A DNA stretch of 64,000 nucleotides from an uncultured Clostridia bacterium. Its GTDB lineage: Bacteria; Bacillota; Clostridia; Oscillospirales; Butyricicoccaceae. The translations under genes were made by a program, and so were the position numbers. Below, in pieces: positions 51,210 through 59,150 of the stretch (the first letter of the stretch is position 1; the number at the start of each line of letters is the position of its first letter). The stretch is taken from assembly GCA_910589115.1 (NCBI GenBank), contig CAJUSB010000003.1, forward strand, positions 1-64,000, read 5' to 3'. The notes under the pieces are model-generated. The model saw only the letters and a list, made by a program, of their open reading frames with translations. It was not told the origin of the DNA and did not search any database.

Positions 51210-52508
51210 CTACCGGACCTCCGCCGTGTTCCCATGCCCGAAGTTAATTTTTAACCCGCGGCCCAGTTTAATGACCTGTCCATCCTCATAGGTACGGCTG
51301 TTCCCGTTCGGCAATATGGCCTCCCAGGCAGTGCCGGACAGGTTTTTCAGGCCAATCAGCGACGGATCGCTGCGGCTGGTCACAACTTCACCTTTTTCCT
51401 CCCGGAAATCGTCGCTGTCATACACTGTATGACAGGCATATAACTTTTTACCGGGAGCCAGTACCGCGGCATATTTCTTTACTTTCAGAACCGGCAGACC
51501 GGAAAGGCCCCGGCCGCATTCCATGCATTTGCATCCGGGCAGCGCCGGGTCAAAAAAGGTTTCACTGCCGCAGGCACACCGAATGGTCATGTCGCGAAGC
51601 CGGGTAAAAACCTCCTGCCATTCCTTTTCAATGATGCGGTGGGTGGCATCAGAGCCTATCATTGACTCCCTGCTGAACGCCCGCACAAAAGCATCCCGGA
51701 TAAAGGCCGGAAATACCGGCCACAGCCGGATTTCATTGGTATGCACACCGCGCACCGGACGATTGCTTTCATTCTCCGGGTCCCAGACAAAGACAGGGGC
51801 TGCACCATAGAATTTCCGTTCCAGCTCCTCTGTCAGGCAGGGACACATGGTCCCCTTGCCCTCCAGCGGATGATTCAGGAAAAGCAGCATATACAGGACA
51901 ACTGCCAGTGAAAAACGGTCGGTATGGTTATCCGGACGTTTTTTGCCCAGCACGACCTCGGGCGCCATATAGCGGCACTTGCCTGCAATGCCAAGGTTTT
52001 CGCCGTAGGGCGCAACGTTGTCATTGTCGCAAATCAGCACTTCTCCGGTTTTCGGATTGACAAAAAAGTTGCCGTCATTCAGATCCTGATAGCTGTAGCC
52101 CCGATTATGCAGCGCACGAAAGCCGCTGACAATGCACAATGCCGCATGAATCACCGCATCAATGCTGGAAAAATGAACCTTTGCCAGCAAAAACCGTGAG
52201 AAATCCTGATATTCGCCCGGACGCAGCTCCATCAGATAGCCAAAGCTGCCTTCATAATATTCTGTAATTTCCAGCGGCCACAGGAATGCATCCGTTGGCG
52301 GGCCCTGACGGATATTATTTTCAATATTCCGATAAAATACATCCGCGTTTTTCAGTTTGTTGCTGAAATACCATTTAAGCGCCAGCCTGCGCCCATTATA
52401 TTCCGCCTCGTAAACCATACCCTGGCCGCCCTCGCCGAGCTTGCGGAGAACGGTCAGTTCACCGCCTGAAGCGGTTTTGAGCTTCTGTCCTTTTTGAAAT
52501 TCCTTCAT
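51210..52508 (-). CDS. Divergent serine/threonine protein kinase of the Ter locus
   Basis: A 432-residue kinase. The glycine loop LGEGGQGMVYEAEY, the ATP lysine in LALKWY, a catalytic loop reading YQDLNDGNFF in place of HRDxxxxN, and CDNDN in place of DFG are in order within residues 15-300. Key Asp and Asn are kept, so activity is plausible. A zinc-ribbon-like segment follows (CACGS...CKCMECG, near 315-345), then a beta-rich C-terminus that may be FHA-like (GLKNLSGTAWEAI). It is the kinase of the TerY-P triad. It starts 45 bases after terD1. Confidence 0.9.
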   Translation of the reverse strand: MKEFQKGQKLKTASGGELTVLRKLGEGGQGMVYEAEYNGRRLALKWYFSNKLKNADVFYRNIENNIRQGPPTDAFLWPLEITEYYEGSFGYLMELRPGEYQDFSRFLLAKVHFSSIDAVIHAALCIVSGFRALHNRGYSYQDLNDGNFFVNPKTGEVLICDNDNVAPYGENLGIAGKCRYMAPEVVLGKKRPDNHTDRFSLAVVLYMLLFLNHPLEGKGTMCPCLTEELERKFYGAAPVFVWDPENESNRPVRGVHTNEIRLWPVFPAFIRDAFVRAFSRESMIGSDATHRIIEKEWQEVFTRLRDMTIRCACGSETFFDPALPGCKCMECGRGLSGLPVLKVKKYAAVLAPGKKLYACHTVYDSDDFREEKGEVVTSRSDPSLIGLKNLSGTAWEAILPNGNSRTYEDGQVIKLGRGLKINFGHGNTAEVR

Positions 52509-52553
52509 AAGAAGCCACCTCTTTCCGAAATGCCCGGCGCGGACCCGGACGCT

Positions 52554-53138
52554 TTATACATTCGCACCGAAGGAGCGGCAGATTGCTTCCAGTCCACCCT
52601 GGTAACCTGCGGCCACGGCATTAAACTTCCATTCGCCATTGCGCTGATAAACTTCCGCGACCACGAGCGCGGTTTCAATCGAAAATTCTTCTTCCAAATC
52701 AAATTTCAGGACGGGCTCGCCGACTGTATCAAATTCGTCTGCCAGCTTGGCAATGCGGATATAGGCATTGGAAACCTGTCCAAAATTCTGGCGGCGTGCC
52801 TCTGCGTCATGAATGGTAACGCATATAGCGAGTTTCTTGATTTCAGACGGGATCTTATCAAAGTTAATGATAATGACCTCATCGTCACCATCGCCGTCAC
52901 CGGTCAGATTGTCGCCGGTATGGACGACCGCGCCGTCCCGCCCATTCAGGTTATTATAAAAAACAAAATCTTCATCCCGCAGCAGCTTGCCGTTTTCTCC
53001 CAGCATGAAAACAGAAGCGTCAAGGTCAAAATCATGACCGCCGTCATAGCGGTTGGTATCCCAGCCCAGACCGACCAGTGCGAACTTCATCGTTTTGTCG
53101 AGCGAGACGCGCTGTCCCTTTTGCAGATTGATTGCCAT
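52554..53138 (-). CDS. terD: TerD family calcium-binding stress protein (first)
   Basis: A 194-residue TerD protein. It opens INLQKGQRVSLD, has FALVGLGWDTN, and the Ca2+-binding stretch DNLTGDGDGDDEVI followed by INFDKIPSEIKKL, all hallmarks of TerD/CABP domains linked to tellurite, phage and oxidative stress phenotypes. AGGAGG precedes the ATG. It is adjacent to the kinase gene and about 250 bases downstream of a second terD, with an R1 repeat and a 39-base tandem repeat between. Confidence 0.94.
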   Translation of the reverse strand: MAINLQKGQRVSLDKTMKFALVGLGWDTNRYDGGHDFDLDASVFMLGENGKLLRDEDFVFYNNLNGRDGAVVHTGDNLTGDGDGDDEVIIINFDKIPSEIKKLAICVTIHDAEARRQNFGQVSNAYIRIAKLADEFDTVGEPVLKFDLEEEFSIETALVVAEVYQRNGEWKFNAVAAGYQGGLEAICRSFGANV

Positions 53139-53208
53139 TTCGGTAGTTCCTCCTAAATCAAAGTATTCTCTAAAGCGTTCCTAAATAACATGTGCAGAAA
53201 GATTTGCC

Positions 53209-53309
53209 GCAGCCAGTCCCTTCGTCCCGCCCGCAGGCGATGAAAGGGAGTCCAGAGGGACAAGTCCCTCTGGCGCTGTCTGCGGAAGACCGCCCGCCGC
53301 GTAGGCGCC
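53209..53309. repeat. Dispersed hairpin repeat R1, copy f
   Basis: A full R1 unit with CGTCCCGCCCGCAGGCGATG, GGGAGTCCAGAGGGACAAG and its partner, and the closing CCGCC-type hairpin. It lies inside the ter gene series, between the two terD genes. Confidence 0.9.
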
Positions 53310-53387
53310 GGCACAAACGAGCGTGCACGCACATACACCGCAGGCGCAGGCACTAACGAGCGTGCACGCACATACACCGCAGACGCC
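53310..53387. repeat. Two tandem 39-base repeats
   Basis: The unit beginning GGCACAAACGAGCGTGCACG is repeated once at exactly 39 bases (53310 and 53349) with two or three differences. It contains the GTGCAC palindrome and abuts the R1 copy. Confidence 0.8.
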
Positions 53388-53390
53388 GGA

Positions 53391-54011
53391 TTATACGTAC
53401 ATCCGCAGCAGCGCATCCAGCCTGCTGGCTTCCTGCACGGGCTGTCCAACAGCGTTAAATTTCCACTCGTTGTTTCTCCGATAAATCTCGCCGACAACAA
53501 GGCCTGTCATATTATTATAGTTATCAGACAGATTGAAACGACATATCTCTGAATTACGGTCGGTATCAACCAGACGGATAAAGGCATTTTTAATCATGCC
53601 GAAATGCTGATTTTTCGCACGCGCGTCATAAATATTTACAACAAAAATCAGCTTATGTATATTTGCAGGAATGCGGGACAGATCTACCATTACCTGTTCA
53701 TCATCGCCGTCGCCTGCGCCGGTCAGGTTATCGCCCTGATGCACGATTGCACCGCTTGCGTGACAAAGGTTCCCGAAATACACACAGCAGTCATTGATGT
53801 TACTGCTGACCAGCTTACCGTTTTCGCCGCAGAGAATAACGGAAGCATCGCAGTCAATCGACTGCTTTGCGTTGTTATTGCCGAACAGTGCACCCAGGAA
53901 GCCGCCGCCCCCTTGTGCTTCGTCCCAGCCCAGGCCGACCATTACTCTTTTCAGCCCAGCGTTCCCCTTGGTTAAATCGATCTTCTGCCCCTTCTGCAAA
54001 TTGATTGCCAT
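53391..54011 (-). CDS. terD: TerD family calcium-binding stress protein (second)
   Basis: A 206-residue TerD paralogue: INLQKGQKIDLTKG at the start, MVGLGWDEAQGGGG with a Gly/Asn-rich insertion (FLGALFGNNNAKQ), then DNLTGAGDGDDEQVMVDLSRIP as the Ca2+ site. The insertion distinguishes it from the first copy. GGAGGAAA precedes the ATG. It is the first gene of the Ter transcript unless the Ca2+ ATPase upstream reads through the 470-base repeat-filled gap. Confidence 0.94.
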   Translation of the reverse strand: MAINLQKGQKIDLTKGNAGLKRVMVGLGWDEAQGGGGFLGALFGNNNAKQSIDCDASVILCGENGKLVSSNINDCCVYFGNLCHASGAIVHQGDNLTGAGDGDDEQVMVDLSRIPANIHKLIFVVNIYDARAKNQHFGMIKNAFIRLVDTDRNSEICRFNLSDNYNNMTGLVVGEIYRRNNEWKFNAVGQPVQEASRLDALLRMYV

Positions 54012-54049
54012 TGTTTTTCCTCCTTCATTTTGTATGTGCTTTTTCGTTT

Positions 54050-54378
54050 CCTATGCCAAAGGGCGCTGCCCTCTGGACTCCCGGCAGGCGCTGCCCCAGG
54101 CTGCGTGCGCTCTGCCCGCTATGCCAAAGGGCTCTGCCCTCTGGACTCCCGGCGGGCGCTGCCCTGCACCCGCTGGGGCTTCCGCCCCAGACCCCAAGCT
54201 GCTGCCGCAGCTTTTTTCCGCTGCGGCGGGGAACCTTCTCCCCCTCACTGCACTCTGCCCGCTATGCCAAAGGGCGCTGCCCTCTGGACTCCCGGCAGGC
54301 GCTGCCCTGCACCCGCTGGGGCTTCCGCCCCAGACCCCAAGCTGCTGCCGCAGCTTTTTCCGCTGCGGCGGGGAAAAC
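54050..54378. repeat. Tandem R3 hairpin repeats upstream of terD
   Basis: Three copies of the core GCCAAAGGGC(G/T)CTGCCC with CTCTGGACTCCCGG start near 54055, 54123 and 54266. The last two belong to tandem units of about 122 bases, 143 bases apart, each carrying CACCCGCTGGGGCTTCCGCC, GCTGCTGCCGCAGC and CCGCTGCGGCGGGGA hairpins. They occupy the place where the ter promoter would be expected. Open frames over this stretch are artefacts. Confidence 0.85.
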
Positions 54379-54480
54379 CCTATCCTTCGCTACACCCTGC
54401 CCACCCTGCCTAATGGACGGCAGGACGGGTGGTTCAGTGCAGCAAATACTGTTTTTTAACCGGTGCGGCTACCGCCGCAC

Positions 54481-57084
54481 TCATTTTTGATGCATAATGA
54501 GTTTACGGACAATATCAATCGGGATTACCATAAATGCAAATGCTATGCAAATCAGCCAGCTTTGCAGATTCAGCGCCTCTACATCAAGCATATTCCCGCC
54601 AAATGTTACAAAAACAAATTGCAGAGCAAAAATTGATGCCATGACCAGCAGGAAATTACGGTTTCGTCCGATATTCTCAAAGATATTCGGGTGGGACGTT
54701 CTGGCATTGAAGCCATTGAATGTAATCGCCATCATAAAGGTTGCAAAAACAGCGGACTTCAAATAGACCTGATCGACATTGCCGAACAATCCCCGCACAG
54801 CGGGTACGAACAAAATTGCCAGTGAAATAAAAGTAATATACAGCGCTCCGACCACAATCTCTATCAGCATTTCCTGGGTGATGATCCCCTGATTTCTTGG
54901 GATTGGTTTATCCTTCATGAATTCTTTCAGGGCTGGCTCGCTGCCGAAAGCGATTGCCGCCAGTGTATCCATTGCCAGATTGACCAGCAGCAGCTGTACA
55001 ACGGTCAGTATTACATTTTCGCCAAGCAGCGGACCGATGAAACAGGTCAAAACAGCGGCTACATTGACTGTAAGCTGGAAAATCAAGAATTTTCGGATAC
55101 TCTTAAACATTGTACGACCGTAAAGGATGGCCTTTGCAATCGAAGAAAAATTATCATCCAGAATGGTAATATCACCGGCTTCCTTTGCAACCTCGGTGCC
55201 GCTGCCCATTGCAAAACCAACATCCGCCTTTTTCAGTGCAGGCGAATCATTTACACCGTCACCTGTCATACCGACAACATAGTCCAGCTCCTGCGCGACA
55301 CGCACCAGACGGCTCTTATCCGCAGGCAACGCACGGGAAACCACCCGAAGGTGCGGCAAAGCCTTTTTGAGCGCATCGTCTGACATTTCCGCCAGCTCGG
55401 CTGAGGTCAGCGCAACATCGTCTCCGCCGCTGTACAGCCCAGCCTCACGGGCAATCGCAACGGCAGTTTCCTTCCGGTCACCGGTCACCATAACGACCTG
55501 TATTCCGGCATTCTGTACCTCTTTAATGGCCTCGACTGCTTCTTTTCGCACATTGTCACGGATACTCAAAATGCAAACCAGTGTCAGTTCTCCAGCATCC
55601 TCCCCGCCCTCAGCGATTGCGGCTGCCAGCAGGCGCATAGAACGGCCGGACTGCGTATCAATATATGCAAGCAGATCTGCCGTATCCGGGAGCGGCTGCG
55701 CTTTGCCGTTTTCATCCAGATAACGGGTGCAGCGTTCCAGGATTTTTTCAGGCGCGCCTTTGACATAGGTTACCTCTTTACCGTCACAGGCAAGCGTTAC
55801 ACTGGAGCTTTTACGGTTGGAGTCAAATGCATGAAAGCAGGTGACTGCATCCCTTTGAATCGAATCCGCTTTCCCTGATTCACAAAGAAATGCCATCAGT
55901 GCACGGTCGGTGCTGTTGCCGCCGATAATGCTGCCGCTGCTCGCGATGGCGCTGTTATTCACACCAATACCGGTGACAACATGGGAAACCAATGCATCCC
56001 CCATTTCAGAAAGCGCATGAAAGGTTTTTCCACTGCCTGCGGCAAGCTCGACCACCGAAAGCCGGCCCTCTGTAATCGTACCGGTCTTATCGCTGAACAA
56101 CAGGCTCAGGCTTCCGGCGGTTTCAAGGCCGTTAATTTTACGGACAAGTACATTATCCTTTGCCATTTTCAGGCTCTGGAAAGAAAGCAGGATTGAGGTC
56201 AGCATGGGAAGCCCTTCGGGCACCGCGCACACAATAATGGTTACCGCAACTGTAACAGCATCCATCACCAGCCGAATCCATTCAAATATGGTAGAAGGGA
56301 CCGCGCCGCTCAGCAGCGTTTTTGCCAAAACGCCAATGATAATCGCAATGGCTCCAACATAACCAAAGGTCGATATCTGCTGTGCCAGCTTGCCGAGCTT
56401 CACTTGCAGCGGCGTTTCGCGGGTATCCTCCTGCACTTCCAGCGCCAACTCGCCAAACAGGGTCTTATCGCCGACGACTTTGACCTCAAGATATCCTTCC
56501 CCGCCGCAAACAACAGTACCGCGGTACGCGTAATAAGGGTTCAGCAGGTCTTTGATATCATAAGAAGCGCCCTCCGGCAGTGTGACCTTGTCGGCCTCCT
56601 CCGTTTCACCGTTGAGTGCCGCCTGATCGACCTTGAGCTCACCCTCTATCATAATGCCGTCTGCCGGTATCTTATCGCCAGCCTGCAAATAAACCAGGTC
56701 GCCGACAACAACCTCACTGACGTGAATCTCTGTCAAGCGGCCCTCCCGGAGGACTTTGGCCATTTCCTTGGCTTCTTCCTCTTCCTTGAGCGCCGTGGCC
56801 TTGCCCTCCTGCTTGCTCTCGCTGACTGAAGCAACCCCGTTTGCAATCATAATCGCAATCAGGATGCCTACCGGCTCAAACCATTCGGTTTCCCCTAAAA
56901 AAAACAGCACGACCTGCACAGCCAACGCTACCAGCAGAATCATGATCATCGGGTCCTTAAAGCCCTCAAGGATTTTTTTCCACAGCGGATCGGGCGGTAT
57001 CTGCGTGAGTGTATTCGCGCCGTGCTGTTTCCGGCTTTCCGCTACCTGTTGGTTGGTTAAACCAGTCTTTTTCATCCGTTCCAT
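54481..57084 (-). CDS. Calcium-transporting P-type ATPase (PMCA/SERCA type)
   Basis: ATP-driven Ca2+ exporter of 867 residues. It has about ten membrane segments, the actuator loop ALNGETEEADK, the phosphorylation site LFSDKTGTITEG, the nucleotide site KGAPEKILERC, the hinge MTGDGVNDSPALKKAD, the M4 ion site CAVPEGLPM and NLAMDTLAAIAF in M6, the pattern of Ca2+ pumps. ATG 57084 is used; an ATG nine bases later is also possible. Its place just upstream of two Ca2+-binding TerD genes suggests shared calcium handling. A promoter is visible at 57235-57263. A GTGCGGC/GCCGCAC hairpin abuts the stop codon. Confidence 0.93.
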   Translation of the reverse strand: MERMKKTGLTNQQVAESRKQHGANTLTQIPPDPLWKKILEGFKDPMIMILLVALAVQVVLFFLGETEWFEPVGILIAIMIANGVASVSESKQEGKATALKEEEEAKEMAKVLREGRLTEIHVSEVVVGDLVYLQAGDKIPADGIMIEGELKVDQAALNGETEEADKVTLPEGASYDIKDLLNPYYAYRGTVVCGGEGYLEVKVVGDKTLFGELALEVQEDTRETPLQVKLGKLAQQISTFGYVGAIAIIIGVLAKTLLSGAVPSTIFEWIRLVMDAVTVAVTIIVCAVPEGLPMLTSILLSFQSLKMAKDNVLVRKINGLETAGSLSLLFSDKTGTITEGRLSVVELAAGSGKTFHALSEMGDALVSHVVTGIGVNNSAIASSGSIIGGNSTDRALMAFLCESGKADSIQRDAVTCFHAFDSNRKSSSVTLACDGKEVTYVKGAPEKILERCTRYLDENGKAQPLPDTADLLAYIDTQSGRSMRLLAAAIAEGGEDAGELTLVCILSIRDNVRKEAVEAIKEVQNAGIQVVMVTGDRKETAVAIAREAGLYSGGDDVALTSAELAEMSDDALKKALPHLRVVSRALPADKSRLVRVAQELDYVVGMTGDGVNDSPALKKADVGFAMGSGTEVAKEAGDITILDDNFSSIAKAILYGRTMFKSIRKFLIFQLTVNVAAVLTCFIGPLLGENVILTVVQLLLVNLAMDTLAAIAFGSEPALKEFMKDKPIPRNQGIITQEMLIEIVVGALYITFISLAILFVPAVRGLFGNVDQVYLKSAVFATFMMAITFNGFNARTSHPNIFENIGRNRNFLLVMASIFALQFVFVTFGGNMLDVEALNLQSWLICIAFAFMVIPIDIVRKLIMHQK

Positions 57085-57234
57085 TTTCCTTTCTTCTCGG
57101 CCCCCTGCTGAAACAGGATTTTCCACCCATGGACAGCAAGGCTGCCGGAAATGTGGCCTGCTACCGGACAGATACTGCCGCCTTTCACAGGACAGTCTGC
57201 AGCACTGCCACTCTGCACCAAAACCTACAAATAC

Positions 57235-57263
57235 AGGATACCACATCACCAGTCGGTTTACAA
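57235..57263 (-). promoter_or_regulatory. Probable promoter of the Ca2+ ATPase gene
   Basis: On the minus strand TTGTAA (57258-57263), 17 bases, TATCCT (57235-57240), about 150 bases before the start. Confidence 0.5.
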
Positions 57264-57445
57264 GGGTTTTTGTAATTTTTCTGGAGCTGTTGTCGCTCTG
57301 GCCTCTTAGAAATTGTATAATACGTCCAAAACATTTATGGCCAGATATAAGCGTTTCTCTAGCTGCAATTTTTTGAAAACATAGAGGTTTTCACGCAGCC
57401 GCATGAGACCATCCCTTAGACGGCAGGCACATGCTGCAAACGCAA

Positions 57446-57475
57446 AAAGACGGGGAACAACGTCCCCGCCTTTTT
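57446..57475. terminator. Bidirectional terminator after the SdpI-like gene
   Basis: CGGGGA (57451-57456) pairs with TCCCCG (57463-57468), with A-rich sequence before and T-rich sequence after on both strands. Confidence 0.8.
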
Positions 57476-58118
57476 ATCCGGCCTGTTCCTGCCGGAACCA
57501 GACATAACTCATAACTGTTGCCACAAGCGTGACCGCCACTGTAACCGTCACCATCAGGACAAATCCCACACGCGGCGGAAAAAACGCGCCGACAACCATA
57601 GCCGCACCTGCTGCAAAATACAGCCGTCCGCCGAGCCGGTGTGTCCGTGTCCAGACCCGCTCGCTGGAAAGTGTCCAGGCATTTTTGATGCCGCAGAACC
57701 ACGTCTGCCGAAACTTGGGCATCATGTTGCCAATCACCATCATAAGCACTGCAACCATCAGCTGCACCATCACATAAACATTGACTGTGCCTGGCCGCAG
57801 GGACTCTGCCAATGTAATCAGCATAACAGCATCCATCAAAAGGACGACCGCCAGGCAAAGCGCAGAATATGGCCCTTTGAATTTCTGATAATTCTCTTCG
57901 CGAGGGTCCATCCGCGGCGCGAACGTCATCAGCAGGACAATCAACGGGTTTATGACCGCAAGGCCCCAGAGTATGGCCCGTCCGCCATAGCTGATCGTCC
58001 CGTCAAACCCCCAATTCAGCGGCACTTGTTCCGGCAGACGCGTCCACACTGCCGCCACCATAATCAGCGGAAGGATTGCCGCTACCCACAGGATGCCCTG
58101 ACTCCTCTTATTTTTCAT
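57474..58118 (-). CDS. SdpI/DUF1648-type membrane protein
   Basis: A 214-residue protein with about six hydrophobic segments. The N-terminal DUF1648 segment (LPEQVPLNWGFDGTISYGG) and the C-terminal SdpI-like motif (KNAWTLSSERVWTRTHRLGGRLYF) identify the family. In Bacillus, SdpI protects against the SdpC killing peptide and captures its repressor SdpR at the membrane. The gene overlaps an ArsR-type repressor gene by 11 bases, as in sdpRI. No toxin gene is nearby, so it may guard against toxins of other strains. Confidence 0.88.
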   Translation of the reverse strand: MKNKRSQGILWVAAILPLIMVAAVWTRLPEQVPLNWGFDGTISYGGRAILWGLAVINPLIVLLMTFAPRMDPREENYQKFKGPYSALCLAVVLLMDAVMLITLAESLRPGTVNVYVMVQLMVAVLMMVIGNMMPKFRQTWFCGIKNAWTLSSERVWTRTHRLGGRLYFAAGAAMVVGAFFPPRVGFVLMVTVTVAVTLVATVMSYVWFRQEQAG

Positions 58119-58386
58119 CGTTGGTTCCTCCTTTCAGCCCGGCCAGCCAGGCCAGCAGCTCATCCACCACAGAAGTATTAAGCTCATAATAAACGTATTT
58201 CCCTTTTTTCTCATCAAGCACCAATCCTGCCTCCCGCAGAATCGACAAATGGTGTGAAATTGTCGCACCTGTGCTGTCAAAATTCGCTGTGATCTCACCT
58301 GCCGGAAGAGCGCCATCCCGCAGCAGACGGAGAATTTCCCTTCTCGTCGGGTCTGACAGCGCCTTAAAACTCTGCTGAAAGCCCAT
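58108..58386 (-). CDS. ArsR/SdpR-type autorepressor
   Basis: A 92-residue winged-helix repressor: FKALSDPTRREILRLLRDG, a recognition-helix segment STGATISHHLSILREAGLV and a wing KKGKYVYYEL, the SdpR-like ArsR pattern. It lacks the metal-binding ELCVCDL motif, so it is not a metal sensor. It overlaps the SdpI-like gene and is likely sequestered by it. The promoter at 58416-58444 is close to its start, as expected for self-repression. Confidence 0.9.
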   Translation of the reverse strand: MGFQQSFKALSDPTRREILRLLRDGALPAGEITANFDSTGATISHHLSILREAGLVLDEKKGKYVYYELNTSVVDELLAWLAGLKGGTNDEK

Positions 58387-58415
58387 TGCATCACCTCATT
58401 TCGATGTCTGTCTAA

Positions 58416-58444
58416 ATAATACACCTGCAAGCACGATTTGTCAA
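58416..58444 (-). promoter_or_regulatory. Promoter of the SdpR/SdpI-like operon
   Basis: On the minus strand perfect TTGACA (58439-58444), 17 bases, TATTAT (58416-58421), about 30 bases before the ATG. Confidence 0.75.
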
Positions 58445-58560
58445 GAACATTTCGACAAACAGCTAAATGTTTTTTCCGGAAACAAAACCAAAGGCTGCCG
58501 TACAAAAAAACTGCACGGCAGCCCTGAGTCGAAAGGCTGAAATAATTCATAAGTGCCCTA

Positions 58561-58708
58561 CGCGGGCAGCGGCAGGGCTCTGCCCTGCACCCGCAATTTT
58601 TTCGAGAAAAAATGGAGTAAAAGCTTTTTTCCGCTGCGGCGGGGATTGGGTGCGTTCACCGCTGTATGTGCATGCTGCCCCGCCCGCCACAAGGACGGCG
58701 GGCGGGGA
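58561..58708. repeat. Dispersed hairpin repeat R2, copy b
   Basis: Near-identical to 25801-25948, with the same three palindromes and about 90% agreement by eye. It lies between the sdpR-like operon and the DUF3795 gene. Confidence 0.85.
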
Positions 58709-58756
58709 GATGCGGCTGCGTCATGTTTTCGTTCACGGAGAAAATAATTAGGGATT

Positions 58757-59131
58757 TTATCGCTGCCCGGTTTTTATAAACTGAATCAGCTCCTCCAAAT
58801 CATCAAACATATCATAGTCGCCATTCACACCTTCCCGGTGATACACGACCCCCATTTGCTCGTTTTTTTCGAGGCAGTCAAGCAGCGTTTCCACCCCATA
58901 TCGGCGGGCAAACACAGTAAATCCATAAGGTTTGATTTTTGAGAGAATGCCCTTTATACAGCCATTTTCACAGCAGTAACAATGAGATATACCTCTTCTA
59001 ATGGAACAATTCCGGTTTTCACAGCCTTCTTTATCCGGACACTCCTCTGAATTACAGCCATTACAGCTCATATTTTCAGAGCACAGGCAACAGGCAAGGC
59101 CGCATCTTGCAATCCCTAATTCTCTTTTCAT
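58757..59131 (-). CDS. DUF3795 cysteine-rich protein
   Basis: A 124-residue protein with about thirteen cysteines in the first 60 residues (CGLACCLCSENMSCNGC, CPDKEGCENRNC, CYCCENGC), the DUF3795 pattern, suggesting zinc or cluster binding. The C-terminal half is acidic. Function unknown. It lies 19 bases after lnpA on the same strand and may be its cotranscribed neighbour by chance. Confidence 0.87.
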   Translation of the reverse strand: MKRELGIARCGLACCLCSENMSCNGCNSEECPDKEGCENRNCSIRRGISHCYCCENGCIKGILSKIKPYGFTVFARRYGVETLLDCLEKNEQMGVVYHREGVNGDYDMFDDLEELIQFIKTGQR

Positions 59132-59150
59132 TCCTTCATCCCTTTATCTG

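Noticed and set aside
53310..53387. Possible CRISPR-like repeat
   Set aside because: Only two adjacent copies with no spacers and no cas genes.
53794..54490. Frames of 127-221 codons on the plus strand near terD
   Set aside because: They span part of terD in antisense plus the tandem R3 repeats; internal peptide repetition mirrors the DNA repeat.
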